NCBI RefSeq assembly: GCF_002025665.1
Contig: NZ_CP018786.1
Coordinates: 3,720,001 to 3,784,000, forward strand
DNA: 64,000 nucleotides
Direction of reading: 5' to 3'
From: Chryseobacterium indologenes
GTDB taxonomy: Bacteria; Bacteroidota; Bacteroidia; Flavobacteriales; Weeksellaceae
In this document: positions 8,070-16,375 of the stretch, one piece after another
Layout of the letters: every line of letters starts with the position of its first letter
Numbering within the stretch: the stretch's first letter is position 1
Program-made: the position numbers and the translations under genes
Notes under the pieces: model-generated
The model's input: the letters and a program-made list of their open reading frames with translations, nothing else
Database searches by the model: none
What the model was told of the DNA's origin: nothing

Positions 8070-8645
8070 CTATAAATATTTTATCAGAAAATAAAATCTG
8101 AAGCCAAAATCTTCTTCATGATAAATTTTAAAACCAAATTTTTCATAAAAAGGAAGATTTATAATAGTTGATGTTTCCAAACAAATAGCTTGTTTCTTTC
8201 CTGAATAATAATTAATAATTTCACTCATGAAAGCACTACCAATACTATTACCCTGCGAATTAACATCTACCCCGATAAACCAAAGATGGATATAGTCAAT
8301 ATTTTTGGGCAGGTGCATTTGTGTCATTTTTTCTTTATAAATGACTTTTTTAAAATTATGTAATCCTACAACATTTTTGATAAGCAAAATATCTAACCAA
8401 AGCGAATAAAGAAAGTCTTTCTTTGTTTGCAGTGGATCTAATAATATACAGCAGGCATTATTTAAATCATTAAGCCAAACTTCCCCGTAGAGTTTTGCTT
8501 TTGCAATAGAATAATCCATAAGTTTTGAAATCAACACTTTTTCATTTTTTATTTTAAGAATATAATTCACTGACTTATTATTATAAAAAGCCCCACTTAG
8601 TATTGTATTTGCAATAGGCAACTCATTTTCTTGTATTTTTTTCAT
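8070..8645 (-). CDS. GNAT family N-acetyltransferase
   Basis: In this 191-residue protein the acetyl-CoA binding block is visible as LWFIGVDVNSQGNSIGSAFMSEII (V-x-x-x-x-Q-x-x-x-I-G in place of Q/RxxGxG/A), followed by ICLETSTIINLPFYEKFGFKIY, the usual C-terminal beta strand and FYEKFGF loop. The substrate is unknown. The stop codon abuts the LuxR-type gene, so they form one unit transcribed away from the double-glycine peptides. In antimicrobial-peptide loci such enzymes sometimes provide self-protection by acetylation, but nothing in the sequence proves that here. Confidence 0.8.
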   Translation of the reverse strand: MKKIQENELPIANTILSGAFYNNKSVNYILKIKNEKVLISKLMDYSIAKAKLYGEVWLNDLNNACCILLDPLQTKKDFLYSLWLDILLIKNVVGLHNFKKVIYKEKMTQMHLPKNIDYIHLWFIGVDVNSQGNSIGSAFMSEIINYYSGKKQAICLETSTIINLPFYEKFGFKIYHEEDFGFRFYFLIKYL

Positions 8646-9056
8646 TTAAAATTAATTAACATGTTTTCAATATTCATCAAAAGCAAAAAAGTAAAGTAAA
8701 AAAACTTAAATAAAACACAAATAACTGAAAAACAAAAAATTACACCATTTTATTCAAGTACTAATTTACAAAAAAAGTAAAATTTTGCAGACATATTAAG
8801 CCTGAAAATCTATTTTACAAAATGCTAAAAATCAACAAAGTAAAACCCTTAGATTCTCTACACAGTGAAATTAAGGGTAAGTTAAGTAAGAAATTTTATG
8901 TTTTTTTTCAGATACTGGGTAAGTTTGAACAAACAAAATATAAATGTTTATTTTTTGTATGTGTACAGTACAAAGTATAAATATGATGCTGATCAGCAAA
9001 AACCTAAGCCAAGGATTATATGGCAATGTAAGTATTAATTAAAAAAAACTTAAAAA
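8646..9056. other. Very AT-rich intergenic region before the peptide genes
   Basis: This 411-bp stretch separates the leftward regulator/GNAT pair from the rightward peptide genes and should hold promoters for both. I find no clean TTG-N20-TAnnTTTG match; AAATTTTG near 8781 is the nearest -7 candidate for the rightward direction. One small frame (8822-8980) is listed separately. Confidence 0.5.
8822..8980 (+). CDS. Possible small ORF (52 aa), unknown
   Basis: An ATG frame of 52 codons begins MLKINKVKPLDSLHSEIKGK, is basic in its first half and hydrophobic with cysteines (KCLFFVCVQ) near its end. It has no double-glycine leader and I recognise no family. The composition before residue 35 looks coding (mixed charged residues, no homopolymers), but in DNA this AT-rich a 52-codon frame can occur by chance. 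It precedes the two leader peptides on the same strand. Confidence 0.25.
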   Translation: MLKINKVKPLDSLHSEIKGKLSKKFYVFFQILGKFEQTKYKCLFFVCVQYKV

Positions 9057-9227
9057 ATGAATTTAAAAAATTTAAATGTAAGTGAGCTTAACGCTCAGGA
9101 AATAATGACTACTGAAGGAGGAGCAATGATCCATCCTTTACATGGTGTATTAAATGAAATCAGAGGTTTTTGGAACGACTTTATTGATGGTTTCAATGAT
9201 GGTTCTGGAGCTAATTGTGGAAAATAA
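9057..9227 (+). CDS. Double-glycine leader peptide 1 (bacteriocin-like precursor, 56 aa)
   Basis: The ATG at 9057 opens a 56-residue peptide. Residues 1-22 (MNLKNLNVSELNAQEIMTTE then GG) have the class II leader layout: hydrophobic residues at regular spacing (L3, L6, V8, L11, I16) and a final Gly-Gly where a C39 peptidase would cut. The predicted 34-residue core (AMIHPLHGVLNEIRGFW...NCGK) is amphipathic, with one GxxxG motif (DGFNDG) and a single cysteine near its end. Only 12 bp separate it from a second such peptide, and a C39-type exporter is encoded 2.3 kb downstream. It could be one half of a two-peptide bacteriocin or a signalling peptide. Confidence 0.8.
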   Translation: MNLKNLNVSELNAQEIMTTEGGAMIHPLHGVLNEIRGFWNDFIDGFNDGSGANCGK

Positions 9228-9239
9228 AAATCATAAAAT

Positions 9240-9368
9240 ATGAAAAATCTTAGCAACGCTGAATTAACTGAAATAAATGGAGGAGATAATTGTCCCGCCA
9301 AAAAAGACCAAGGTGTGGGTTATTATATTGGATATAGCATAGGATGGCTTGTAGAAGTTTTCCATTAA
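9240..9368 (+). CDS. Double-glycine leader peptide 2 (bacteriocin-like precursor, 42 aa)
   Basis: This 42-residue peptide starts MKNLSNAELTEINGG, a short leader with the L4, L9, I12 and Gly-Gly pattern of C39 substrates. The 27-residue core starts DNCPAKKDQG and ends with GYYIGYSIGWLVEVFH, a hydrophobic helix holding two overlapping GxxxG motifs. In class IIb bacteriocins GxxxG motifs mediate pairing of the two peptides. The core has one cysteine, like peptide 1, so the two might be joined by a disulfide; that is speculation. A strong hairpin follows 24 bp after the stop. Confidence 0.8.
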   Translation: MKNLSNAELTEINGGDNCPAKKDQGVGYYIGYSIGWLVEVFH

Positions 9369-9391
9369 CACAAATCTAATTAATCATTATT

Positions 9392-9423
9392 GGATACTGT
9401 AGGCTTTTTGCCTGCAGTATCTC
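9392..9423 (+). terminator. Strong hairpin after the peptide genes
   Basis: GGATACTGTAGGC and GCCTGCAGTATCTC form a 12-bp stem with a TTTTT loop and one mismatch. There is no clean T run after it, so it may be a leaky terminator or a 3'-end stabiliser that gives more peptide than exporter mRNA. Confidence 0.65.
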
Positions 9424-9459
9424 TCTAATAATGGTTTTTGATTAAAACTTATTCCCATC

Positions 9460-10173
9460 ATGATAAACTTTATAAGTGAATTATTTAGTTTTTTGAAAAA
9501 ACCAACAGTAGCTTTTTCAACTAAACTGAAAACCAACAAAATAATAGTATATACTTTTATCCTTTACTATGTATTAATATTATTATCGGCTTTTTTATTT
9601 AAATACCTGGATTCTATCGTAAAGCTTCCTCCACATAAAATAAATACCAACGATTATCCGATTATAGAAACAATTGCTTTTGGGGTATTTATCGCTCCGT
9701 TCATGGAAGAGATAGCTTTTAGACTTTATCTGAAATTTTCTGCATTGAATATTTCAGCTTCTATAGCAATTCTATTAAATATTATAATATCAGCAGTAAC
9801 AAATACAAAGATTTTTCAATTCAATTTATTTTCATTGTATAAAATCATTTTTTGCTTATCTGTATTTTTTATATTAAAATATCTGATCAATAGAAATTGG
9901 AATAAGACAGAAATAATATTTATTAAAAATTTCAATTATATATTTTACACATCTGCAATTATTTTTTCTTTATTACATCTTCAAAACCTAGAGTTTAATA
10001 ATTCTATTCAATATTTTTATATACCCATATTAATTTTCCCTCAATTTTTCTTGGGCTTGATTTTAGGATATTTAAGATTCGAAAAAGGATTTATCTATTC
10101 TTTTCTAGCTCATATTTTAATAAATACCCCTATCGTTCTATTAAACATTTTAGCTAAAAATTCATTACCGTGA
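9460..10173 (+). CDS. CPBP family intramembrane metalloprotease (Abi)
   Basis: The 237-residue protein has about six to seven membrane helices and the three motifs of the CPBP/Abi (Rce1-like) family: EEIAFR (EExxxR) near residue 84, FSLLH (FxxxH) near 170 and HILIN (HxxxN) near 220. These residues bind zinc inside the membrane. In Gram-positive bacteriocin loci, CPBP proteins often give self-immunity or help process peptides. Here it lies between the two double-glycine peptides and their putative exporter, so immunity or maturation is the likely role, inferred from context. Confidence 0.85.
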   Translation: MINFISELFSFLKKPTVAFSTKLKTNKIIVYTFILYYVLILLSAFLFKYLDSIVKLPPHKINTNDYPIIETIAFGVFIAPFMEEIAFRLYLKFSALNISASIAILLNIIISAVTNTKIFQFNLFSLYKIIFCLSVFFILKYLINRNWNKTEIIFIKNFNYIFYTSAIIFSLLHLQNLEFNNSIQYFYIPILIFPQFFLGLILGYLRFEKGFIYSFLAHILINTPIVLLNILAKNSLP

Positions 10174-10388
10174 CATAAAAAGCAACAAATATAGATTTAT
10201 CAATATTAAAATATACTTTCTTTATTTTTCGATGCATTTACCTGCTCGACAGATTTTTCAACTTATCTGTCCACATCCCAAAATCTTATGCTTTTTTTAA
10301 GATTTCTCATTACCAGAAATCAGGAACTTCTCAGACAATTCATTAATGCACTTATTTTACTTTTCGCTTATTCAAAACAAAAATACAG

Positions 10389-11468
10389 ATGAAAAATATA
10401 ATTTATATAGGAATTTTAATTCTTGTAGTTACCTTACTATGCACTTTACCAATAATAAAAGTCCCCATTTCCTCTTCATCAAGAGGAGTAATACGATCTG
10501 TGCAGGAGAACACAAAAATTTCTGCTATTGTTTCAGGGAAAATTATTTATAGTAAACTAGAAAAGAATAATCAGGAACTCAAACAAGGTGATACTTTGCT
10601 TATTGTAACAGCAGAGCAGCTGGATACTCAAAAGAATTTACAAAACAGCCAAAGCTCAGATTATTCAGCACAATTACAGGACCTAAATAAGCTGACAAGA
10701 GGACAAATTTCTGGTTTACAAACCGGGCAATACCAAAGAGAATTATTTGCCATGCAGGAGAAAATTGCTCAGGTACAAACACAATTGTCTTTAGCTCAAA
10801 AAGATTTTGACAGGGCAGCAACTCTTTACAATCAAGGGGTAATTCCAAAGGCAGAGTATGATAAATTTTTCTACAATCTTCAAGGACTTAAAAATCAGAT
10901 TGCCGGAATAAGAGAACAACAAATTGCCCAATGGCAAGCGCAGAAAAGAGAAGTAGAAAGACAAATCCGTTCTTTAGGTTCAGAAGTGCAGCGTATTAAT
11001 CAGGAACAAAAAAACTATATCATTACAGCTCCCATTTCTGGAAGGCTTGTAAAGTTCTCCGGAATACAGAAAAACAATTTTATGACGCAAGGACAAGAGA
11101 TAGGAGAAATTTCTCCGGAGGTTTTCCTGGTTGCAGAATGTTTGGTTTCACCAAAAGATATAGGTTTTATTCATAACGGTCAGAATGTAAAATACCAAAT
11201 CGACACTTATAATTATAACCAATGGGGATTATTGGAAGGCAAAGTTTCTGAAATTGATCAGAATATTAAAATTAATGAACAAACCGGAGAAGCTTTCTTT
11301 AGGGTTCTCTGTCAAATGGATAAAAACTATTTACAATTGAAAAACGGCTACAAAGGACAGGTCGATAAAGGAATGACTTTTACAGCACGCTTTCATCTCA
11401 TTGACCGCACATTATGGCAATTATTATTTGATCGCGTAGACGATTGGTTCAATCCAAAATTGAAATGA
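10389..11468 (+). CDS. HlyD family secretion adaptor
   Basis: At 359 residues with one N-terminal membrane helix (IIYIGILILVVTLLCTLPII), this fits the periplasmic membrane-fusion family: a split biotinyl-lipoyl-like domain (SGKIIYSKLEKNNQELKQGD ... ITAPISGRLVKF) flanking a long coiled-coil hairpin (~residues 90-210), then a beta-barrel region. It would link the inner-membrane ABC transporter at 11514 to an outer-membrane TolC-type channel, which is not encoded nearby. It is followed after 45 bp by the exporter gene. The frame at 10346-10552 that overlaps its start is a shadow. Confidence 0.9.
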   Translation: MKNIIYIGILILVVTLLCTLPIIKVPISSSSRGVIRSVQENTKISAIVSGKIIYSKLEKNNQELKQGDTLLIVTAEQLDTQKNLQNSQSSDYSAQLQDLNKLTRGQISGLQTGQYQRELFAMQEKIAQVQTQLSLAQKDFDRAATLYNQGVIPKAEYDKFFYNLQGLKNQIAGIREQQIAQWQAQKREVERQIRSLGSEVQRINQEQKNYIITAPISGRLVKFSGIQKNNFMTQGQEIGEISPEVFLVAECLVSPKDIGFIHNGQNVKYQIDTYNYNQWGLLEGKVSEIDQNIKINEQTGEAFFRVLCQMDKNYLQLKNGYKGQVDKGMTFTARFHLIDRTLWQLLFDRVDDWFNPKLK

Positions 11469-11513
11469 TAAAATCAAAGATTCCATAAGGCCAATAAAAA
11501 TAAACATAAGCAG

Positions 11514-13673
11514 ATGAAAAAAAATATATTGATAAAACAGCACGACATCAAAGACTGTGGTGCTGCTTGTCTTGCTTCCGTTGCCATCCATTACGGATTA
11601 AAAATGCCCATTGCCAAGATCAGGCAGATCTGTCATACTGATACAAGGGGAACGAATGTTTTAGGTCTAATACAGGGGTTGGAACAAATGGGTTTCAATG
11701 CAAAAGGTGTAAAAGGAGGTGTTGATGCTTTGCCGGAACTTCTATTGCCAGCTATTGCCCATGTTATTGTTAACGGACAAATGCATCATTATGTGGTCAT
11801 TTACAAAGTTGGGAAAGATAAAATAACGGTGATGGACCCCGCAAGAGGAAAATTAGAGGAATACAAAATAGAAGAGTTTTCAAAAATATGGACAGGAGTG
11901 CTTATTCTATTGGAACCTAATGAATATTTTGAACAAAAAGATGAAAAAACAAGTCTCTATAAAAGATTCTGGAACTTAGTTCAGCCACACAAAAGTATCT
12001 TAATCCAAGCTTTATTAGGCGCATTGATGTATACCATTTTGGGATTATCAACCTCTATTTATATTGAAAAAATAACAGATTATGTGCTTATAGACGGAAA
12101 CAAACGTCTGCTCAACTTACTTTCTGTGGGAATGATTGTTATATTGTTGTTTCAAATTTTTATTGGGGCCATGAAAAGTGTTTTAGTCTTACAAACCGGG
12201 CAAAAAATGGACAAACACCTTATTCTCGGATATTACAAACATTTGCTAAAACTTCCGCAGCGCTTTTTCGATACCATGAAAGTCGGAGAGATCATTTCAA
12301 GGGTGAATGATGCCGTGAAAATAAGAACGTTTATCAATGATGTTTCGATACAGCTTTTTGTCAATATTTTCATTATTATTTTTTCATTTGCTTTGATGTT
12401 CACCTATTATTGGAAACTGGCATTAATTACAGCATTAGTGATTCCTTTTTATTTTTTAGTGTACTGGATCACCAATAAATTGAATAAAAAAGCAGAAAGA
12501 CAATTGATGGAGGAAAGTGCAAAGTTAGAATCTCATTTGGTTGAATCTATCACTTCTGTAAAGACTATCAAACAATTTGGAATAGAAACTTTTGCTAATA
12601 ATAAAACGGATAATGCTTTTTCAAAATTATTAAAAACAATTTATGCTTCGGTAATGAATGCTTTATTTTCCGGCAATTCTTCAGAATTTTCATCCCGAAT
12701 ATTTACAATTGTATTACTTTGGGCAGGTTCAGGGTATGTAATTGACCGAGTGATCACTCCCGGAGAATTATTATCATTTTATGCTTTGATCGGCTATTTT
12801 ACAAGCCCTGTATCACAATTAATCGGAATGAACAAAACCATTCAGAATGCTTTGATTGCAGCCGATCGTCTTTTTGAAATTATGGATCTGAAACGTGAGG
12901 AAAATACAGATAAATTAGATTTAATAAAAGAAAATATTGGAGATATTGAGTTTAAGGAGGTAAGTTTTAGCTATGGGAGTAGAACCGAAGTTTTTACCAA
13001 CTTCAGCTGTCTCATAAAAAAAGGAGAAACAACGGCTATTGTTGGAGAAAGCGGCAGTGGTAAAACAACTTTAGTTTCTTTAGTTCAAAATTTATATCCT
13101 CTTAAAACAGGGAAAATCATGATTGGAGATTATGATATTAACTACATTTCCAACTATTCTTTAAGGAACTTAGTTTCGGTAGTTCCGCAGCAAATCGATT
13201 TGTTCTCTGGAAATGTGATTGAAAATATAGCTTTAGGGGAGGATTTTCCAGATATACAAAGGATTTTAAACATCACGAAAAACCTGGGCATATTGAGTTT
13301 CGTTGAGAAATTACCCAACGGTTTTCAAACGTATTTAGGGGAAAACGGAGCTTTGCTTTCCGGTGGTCAGAAACAGAGAATTGCCATTGCAAGAGCTTTA
13401 TATAAAAATCCAGAAATATTAATACTGGATGAAGCTACTTCCTCTCTTGATACAGAATCTGAATTAGTTATTCAAAATACGCTACAGGAATTTAGAAATC
13501 AAGGCAAAACTATGATTGTGATCGCACATCGACTGAGTACTATAGCCAATGCTAATACTATTTTAGTGATGAAAGATGGACAGATTATTGAAAAAGGAAA
13601 TCATAGTGAACTTATTTCTAAAAATTCTATTTACAAATCGATGTGGGAAAAACAAAGTAAAAATCTGAACTAA
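11514..13673 (+). CDS. C39-peptidase ABC transporter (double-glycine peptide exporter)
   Basis: The 719-residue protein combines three domains. Residues ~1-135 are a C39 cysteine peptidase with catalytic Cys in KDCGAACLASV, His in MHHYVVIY and Asp in VMDPARG. Residues ~160-440 hold six membrane helices. Residues ~475-710 are an ABC ATPase with Walker A GESGSGKTT, signature LSGGQKQR, Walker B ILILDEATSSLD and the H-loop IAHRLS. Such exporters cut after Gly-Gly and export the core peptide. The catalytic residues are intact. Substrates should be the two peptides at 9057-9368, and perhaps the orphan peptide at 44645. Confidence 0.94.
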   Translation: MKKNILIKQHDIKDCGAACLASVAIHYGLKMPIAKIRQICHTDTRGTNVLGLIQGLEQMGFNAKGVKGGVDALPELLLPAIAHVIVNGQMHHYVVIYKVGKDKITVMDPARGKLEEYKIEEFSKIWTGVLILLEPNEYFEQKDEKTSLYKRFWNLVQPHKSILIQALLGALMYTILGLSTSIYIEKITDYVLIDGNKRLLNLLSVGMIVILLFQIFIGAMKSVLVLQTGQKMDKHLILGYYKHLLKLPQRFFDTMKVGEIISRVNDAVKIRTFINDVSIQLFVNIFIIIFSFALMFTYYWKLALITALVIPFYFLVYWITNKLNKKAERQLMEESAKLESHLVESITSVKTIKQFGIETFANNKTDNAFSKLLKTIYASVMNALFSGNSSEFSSRIFTIVLLWAGSGYVIDRVITPGELLSFYALIGYFTSPVSQLIGMNKTIQNALIAADRLFEIMDLKREENTDKLDLIKENIGDIEFKEVSFSYGSRTEVFTNFSCLIKKGETTAIVGESGSGKTTLVSLVQNLYPLKTGKIMIGDYDINYISNYSLRNLVSVVPQQIDLFSGNVIENIALGEDFPDIQRILNITKNLGILSFVEKLPNGFQTYLGENGALLSGGQKQRIAIARALYKNPEILILDEATSSLDTESELVIQNTLQEFRNQGKTMIVIAHRLSTIANANTILVMKDGQIIEKGNHSELISKNSIYKSMWEKQSKNLN

Positions 13674-13730
13674 CTTTCACAAATAAACTGCTTTTGCTTA
13701 TTTTCAAATTTCTATATCAGTAAAAATCAT

Positions 13731-13760
13731 AAAAAAACCTCCTTCAAAAAGAAAGAGGCT
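13731..13760 (-). terminator. Intrinsic terminator of the leftward marC/bat region
   Basis: On the minus strand CCTCTTTC, a T-rich loop and GAAGGAGG are followed by seven T. It closes the leftward transcript that ends with the 66-residue membrane protein gene. Confidence 0.75.
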
Positions 13761-13782
13761 ATATTTATATTGAAATATTCAA

Positions 13783-13983
13783 TTATTTCTTTAAACCGAT
13801 TCTACTCCAGGTATCCATTACGAAAAGCAGGATAAGACCTATTGCAGCAGCACCCGCTGAGAATGCAAATCTAACGTTATCTTCATCTCCAAGAATATCT
13901 GTCGCTTGCCAGTTGATAGCATAAAGATTGATGGTGATGAATACAATAAACAGTACTAAAAATACTTTATAAAACTTCTTCAT
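13783..13983 (-). CDS. Small two-helix membrane protein (66 aa), hypothetical
   Basis: The peptide has two hydrophobic segments (FLVLFIVFITINLYAIN and FAFSAGAAAIGLILLFVMDTW) joined by a short acidic loop. I recognise no family. It starts 5 bp after the stop of marC, so it is probably translated from the same mRNA and sits in the inner membrane with it. Position before a strong terminator marks it as the last gene of the unit. Confidence 0.7.
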   Translation of the reverse strand: MKKFYKVFLVLFIVFITINLYAINWQATDILGDEDNVRFAFSAGAAAIGLILLFVMDTWSRIGLKK

Positions 13984-13988
13984 GACTC

Positions 13989-14591
13989 TTAAAAATTAAT
14001 ATAATTCTGCACCAACTGGGCAAAATTTGCGGTGAATAATTTAATTGAAATTGCCAAAAGGATAATTCCGAAAACTTTCTGAAGGATCATCAAAGTAGCA
14101 TCCCCAATTTTCTTCTCCAGCCATTTCGCTGATTTCAGCACCAAATATACGAAAATTGTATTAAGAATAATTCCGCAAATAATATTAATATCATGAAATT
14201 CAGCTCTAAGAGAGAGTGCAGTGGTTAACGTTCCAGCTCCTGCAACCAGCGGAAATGCGATGGGTACAATGGATGCAGCCTTTGCCTCGGTGGTTTTATT
14301 AATTTCAATTCCTAAAATCATTTCCAGTGCTATGACAAAAATCACAAAAGCTCCGGCAATCGCGAATGAATTTACATCAACTCCAATAAGCTTAAGAATC
14401 TTATTTCCTACGAACAGGAAAACAATCATAATAGCTCCGGCAGTAATGGCAGCCTTTCCGGCTTCAATCTGTCCAAACTTCTGCTGAAGGCTTACGATAA
14501 TAGGAACTGAGCCTATGATATCGATAACGGCAAAAAGAACCATAAAGCTGGTAACAATCTCTTTAAAAGAAAAACCATCAAAAATTTCCAT
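13989..14591 (-). CDS. MarC family integral membrane protein
   Basis: The 200-residue protein has six predicted membrane helices and the MarC layout (SFMVLFAVIDIIGSVPIIVSL at the start; PIAFPLVAGAGTLTTALSL in the middle). Despite the name, E. coli MarC is not needed for multiple-antibiotic resistance, and the family is regarded as small-solute (amino acid) exporters. The next gene downstream is a 66-residue membrane protein 5 bp away. Upstream, batD is separated by 44 bp, so read-through from the bat operon is possible. Confidence 0.88.
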   Translation of the reverse strand: MEIFDGFSFKEIVTSFMVLFAVIDIIGSVPIIVSLQQKFGQIEAGKAAITAGAIMIVFLFVGNKILKLIGVDVNSFAIAGAFVIFVIALEMILGIEINKTTEAKAASIVPIAFPLVAGAGTLTTALSLRAEFHDINIICGIILNTIFVYLVLKSAKWLEKKIGDATLMILQKVFGIILLAISIKLFTANFAQLVQNYINF

Positions 14592-14635
14592 CTATTTGTA
14601 ATTAAAAATTTCGCAAAAATATGAAAATAAACTGA

Positions 14636-16375
14636 TTATTTGTTAATTTGTGAATATAAATTAACAATAGTTTTCAAAAGTTCTTCAAGAGCTTCAGCAG
14701 ATTTCACAGGATTGTATTTTTCCATTTGAACTTTCTGCTGCAGTTTGCTGTATTCTTCTGCTACCAAAGAACCTTTGTGCTTTTCAAGAAATGTCTTAAA
14801 CTCCGGAGTAGAGCTCTGAAAATACTGTCCTCTTACTTCTTCATCCAATTCTTCCAGAGTTATAAAGAACTTTTCATACTCTCCATTATCTTTAAGATTT
14901 TCCAGATATCCGAAATAATCATTGATATCCGTTTTCATCGATTCTCTGATCTCTTTTTCTGTTTCGGCTACTGAACCTAAAGGTTTCGATGGTACAGTTT
15001 CCCTAACTAATGTACGTTTTTTTTGCCAATTTTTAAATAGCAGATACCCAACAAATAAGCTGATCAGAATAGCTATATTGGTCAAAAGAATATTCCAGTG
15101 GAATTTGCTTTTTTCTTTTACTTTAAATGAAGTGGTTTTTAATACCGGAGTATTTACCGTCTCCAGAAGATTATTGGTGTATTCGTTTACCTTTTCTACG
15201 GTAGAACGTGCCTCCAGAATCTGGTCGTGAGAAAATGCATTCAGAGCCAGTGTTTTCTGTCCAAGGTCTACATATTCTTTACTCTCAGGGTCAAAGAAAG
15301 CAAATTGTTCTGTTTTAATTGAAATGGCACCTGATTTTTTAGGAATAATCACATAATTAGCCAGGATTTCTCCTTTCATTCCTGAAGTTCCCGGAGCTAC
15401 TTTAGAGGTAATTTTCGGGGCAAAAACTTCATAATCCGGAGAGGCAGCAATTTTAGGAAGTTCCATATCCGGTAAGTTACCTTCTCCTGAAACTTTTACC
15501 ACCACATTCAAAGGTTTTTTTGCTTCCGGTTTTTCCTTGGAAGCATTATATACGTTGACATTAAAGTTTCCAACGGCATTTTTAAAACATTCGGGAGCTC
15601 CTTCAGGAAGCTTTCTTACGTTGATTTTAACTTTATTGGAAACAATTTTTGTTTTATTTGAATAGGTATTTACTGAAGCTGATACACCAGGAACTTCCAC
15701 ATATCCTGCTTCATTCGGAAACACCATAAACATAGCCAGAACCTGTGAAGGCATATTTCCATATCCGGAAGGATCTATCTCAGACTTATCAAAATTGATA
15801 GGATGTACGTTGATATTATCCTGCTGTGGAAGATGGATATTTTTCACCTTTCTTAGGTTATCCATATTTCTTGAATACACTCTCAGAACGGCTATAGTAG
15901 GCTGATCCTGATATACATCCCGATCATCAATTTCCATATTCAGATAAACATCATTGGAAGTATTCGCAGCCAAAGATCTTCTGTCTACAATATCACGGAT
16001 ATTGACATCAAAAGGTTCTGTTTTATAGATTCTGTTATTTACGGTAACGAGAACGGAACCGATTTTTATTTTCCCTTTTTTCTTAGGTTCAAGGGCAATT
16101 CTGGAAACTTTCTGGGTAATTAAAGTATTGGTAGCCGGATCAATTACAGTATTGGTAACAGATCCGCTTCCTATAATATTAAATTTTGAAAGATCCGGAA
16201 GCTGGAAACCTGTTTGCTGTACTAGGTCACTTCCGTTAAGTTCAAGAACAATGGTCAGATTGATGATATCCTTACCCGCATATTCGGTTTTATCTGCATC
16301 CATAGATAGATTTACCTGTCCGTAAGTAATTACGGATGCCAAAGTAAGCAATATGTAAATCAATTTGTGCTGCAT
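14636..16375 (-). CDS. batD: BatD family protein
   Basis: The start is the ATG at 16375, which overlaps the batC stop by one base (TGATG); the longer frame would need a TTG codon. The protein (579 residues) opens with a signal peptide (MQHKLIYILLTLASVITYGQ), has several Ig-like BatD repeats facing the periplasm (~residues 20-400), one membrane helix (~435-455: WNILLTNIAILISLFVGYLLF) and a helical cytoplasmic tail. BatD acts with the BatA/BatB von Willebrand proteins in the Bacteroides aerotolerance operon; biochemical roles are still unclear. It is the last bat gene here. Confidence 0.9.
   Translation of the reverse strand: MQHKLIYILLTLASVITYGQVNLSMDADKTEYAGKDIINLTIVLELNGSDLVQQTGFQLPDLSKFNIIGSGSVTNTVIDPATNTLITQKVSRIALEPKKKGKIKIGSVLVTVNNRIYKTEPFDVNIRDIVDRRSLAANTSNDVYLNMEIDDRDVYQDQPTIAVLRVYSRNMDNLRKVKNIHLPQQDNINVHPINFDKSEIDPSGYGNMPSQVLAMFMVFPNEAGYVEVPGVSASVNTYSNKTKIVSNKVKINVRKLPEGAPECFKNAVGNFNVNVYNASKEKPEAKKPLNVVVKVSGEGNLPDMELPKIAASPDYEVFAPKITSKVAPGTSGMKGEILANYVIIPKKSGAISIKTEQFAFFDPESKEYVDLGQKTLALNAFSHDQILEARSTVEKVNEYTNNLLETVNTPVLKTTSFKVKEKSKFHWNILLTNIAILISLFVGYLLFKNWQKKRTLVRETVPSKPLGSVAETEKEIRESMKTDINDYFGYLENLKDNGEYEKFFITLEELDEEVRGQYFQSSTPEFKTFLEKHKGSLVAEEYSKLQQKVQMEKYNPVKSAEALEELLKTIVNLYSQINK

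Noticed and set aside
8983..9042. 19-codon frame (starts MMLISKNLSQ) just before leader peptide 1
   Set aside because: Too short, no leader or helix pattern, no own signals; probably untranslated leader.
10346..10552. 68-codon frame overlapping the start of the HlyD gene
   Set aside because: It is out of frame with a clear HlyD protein over most of its length and has unlikely composition.
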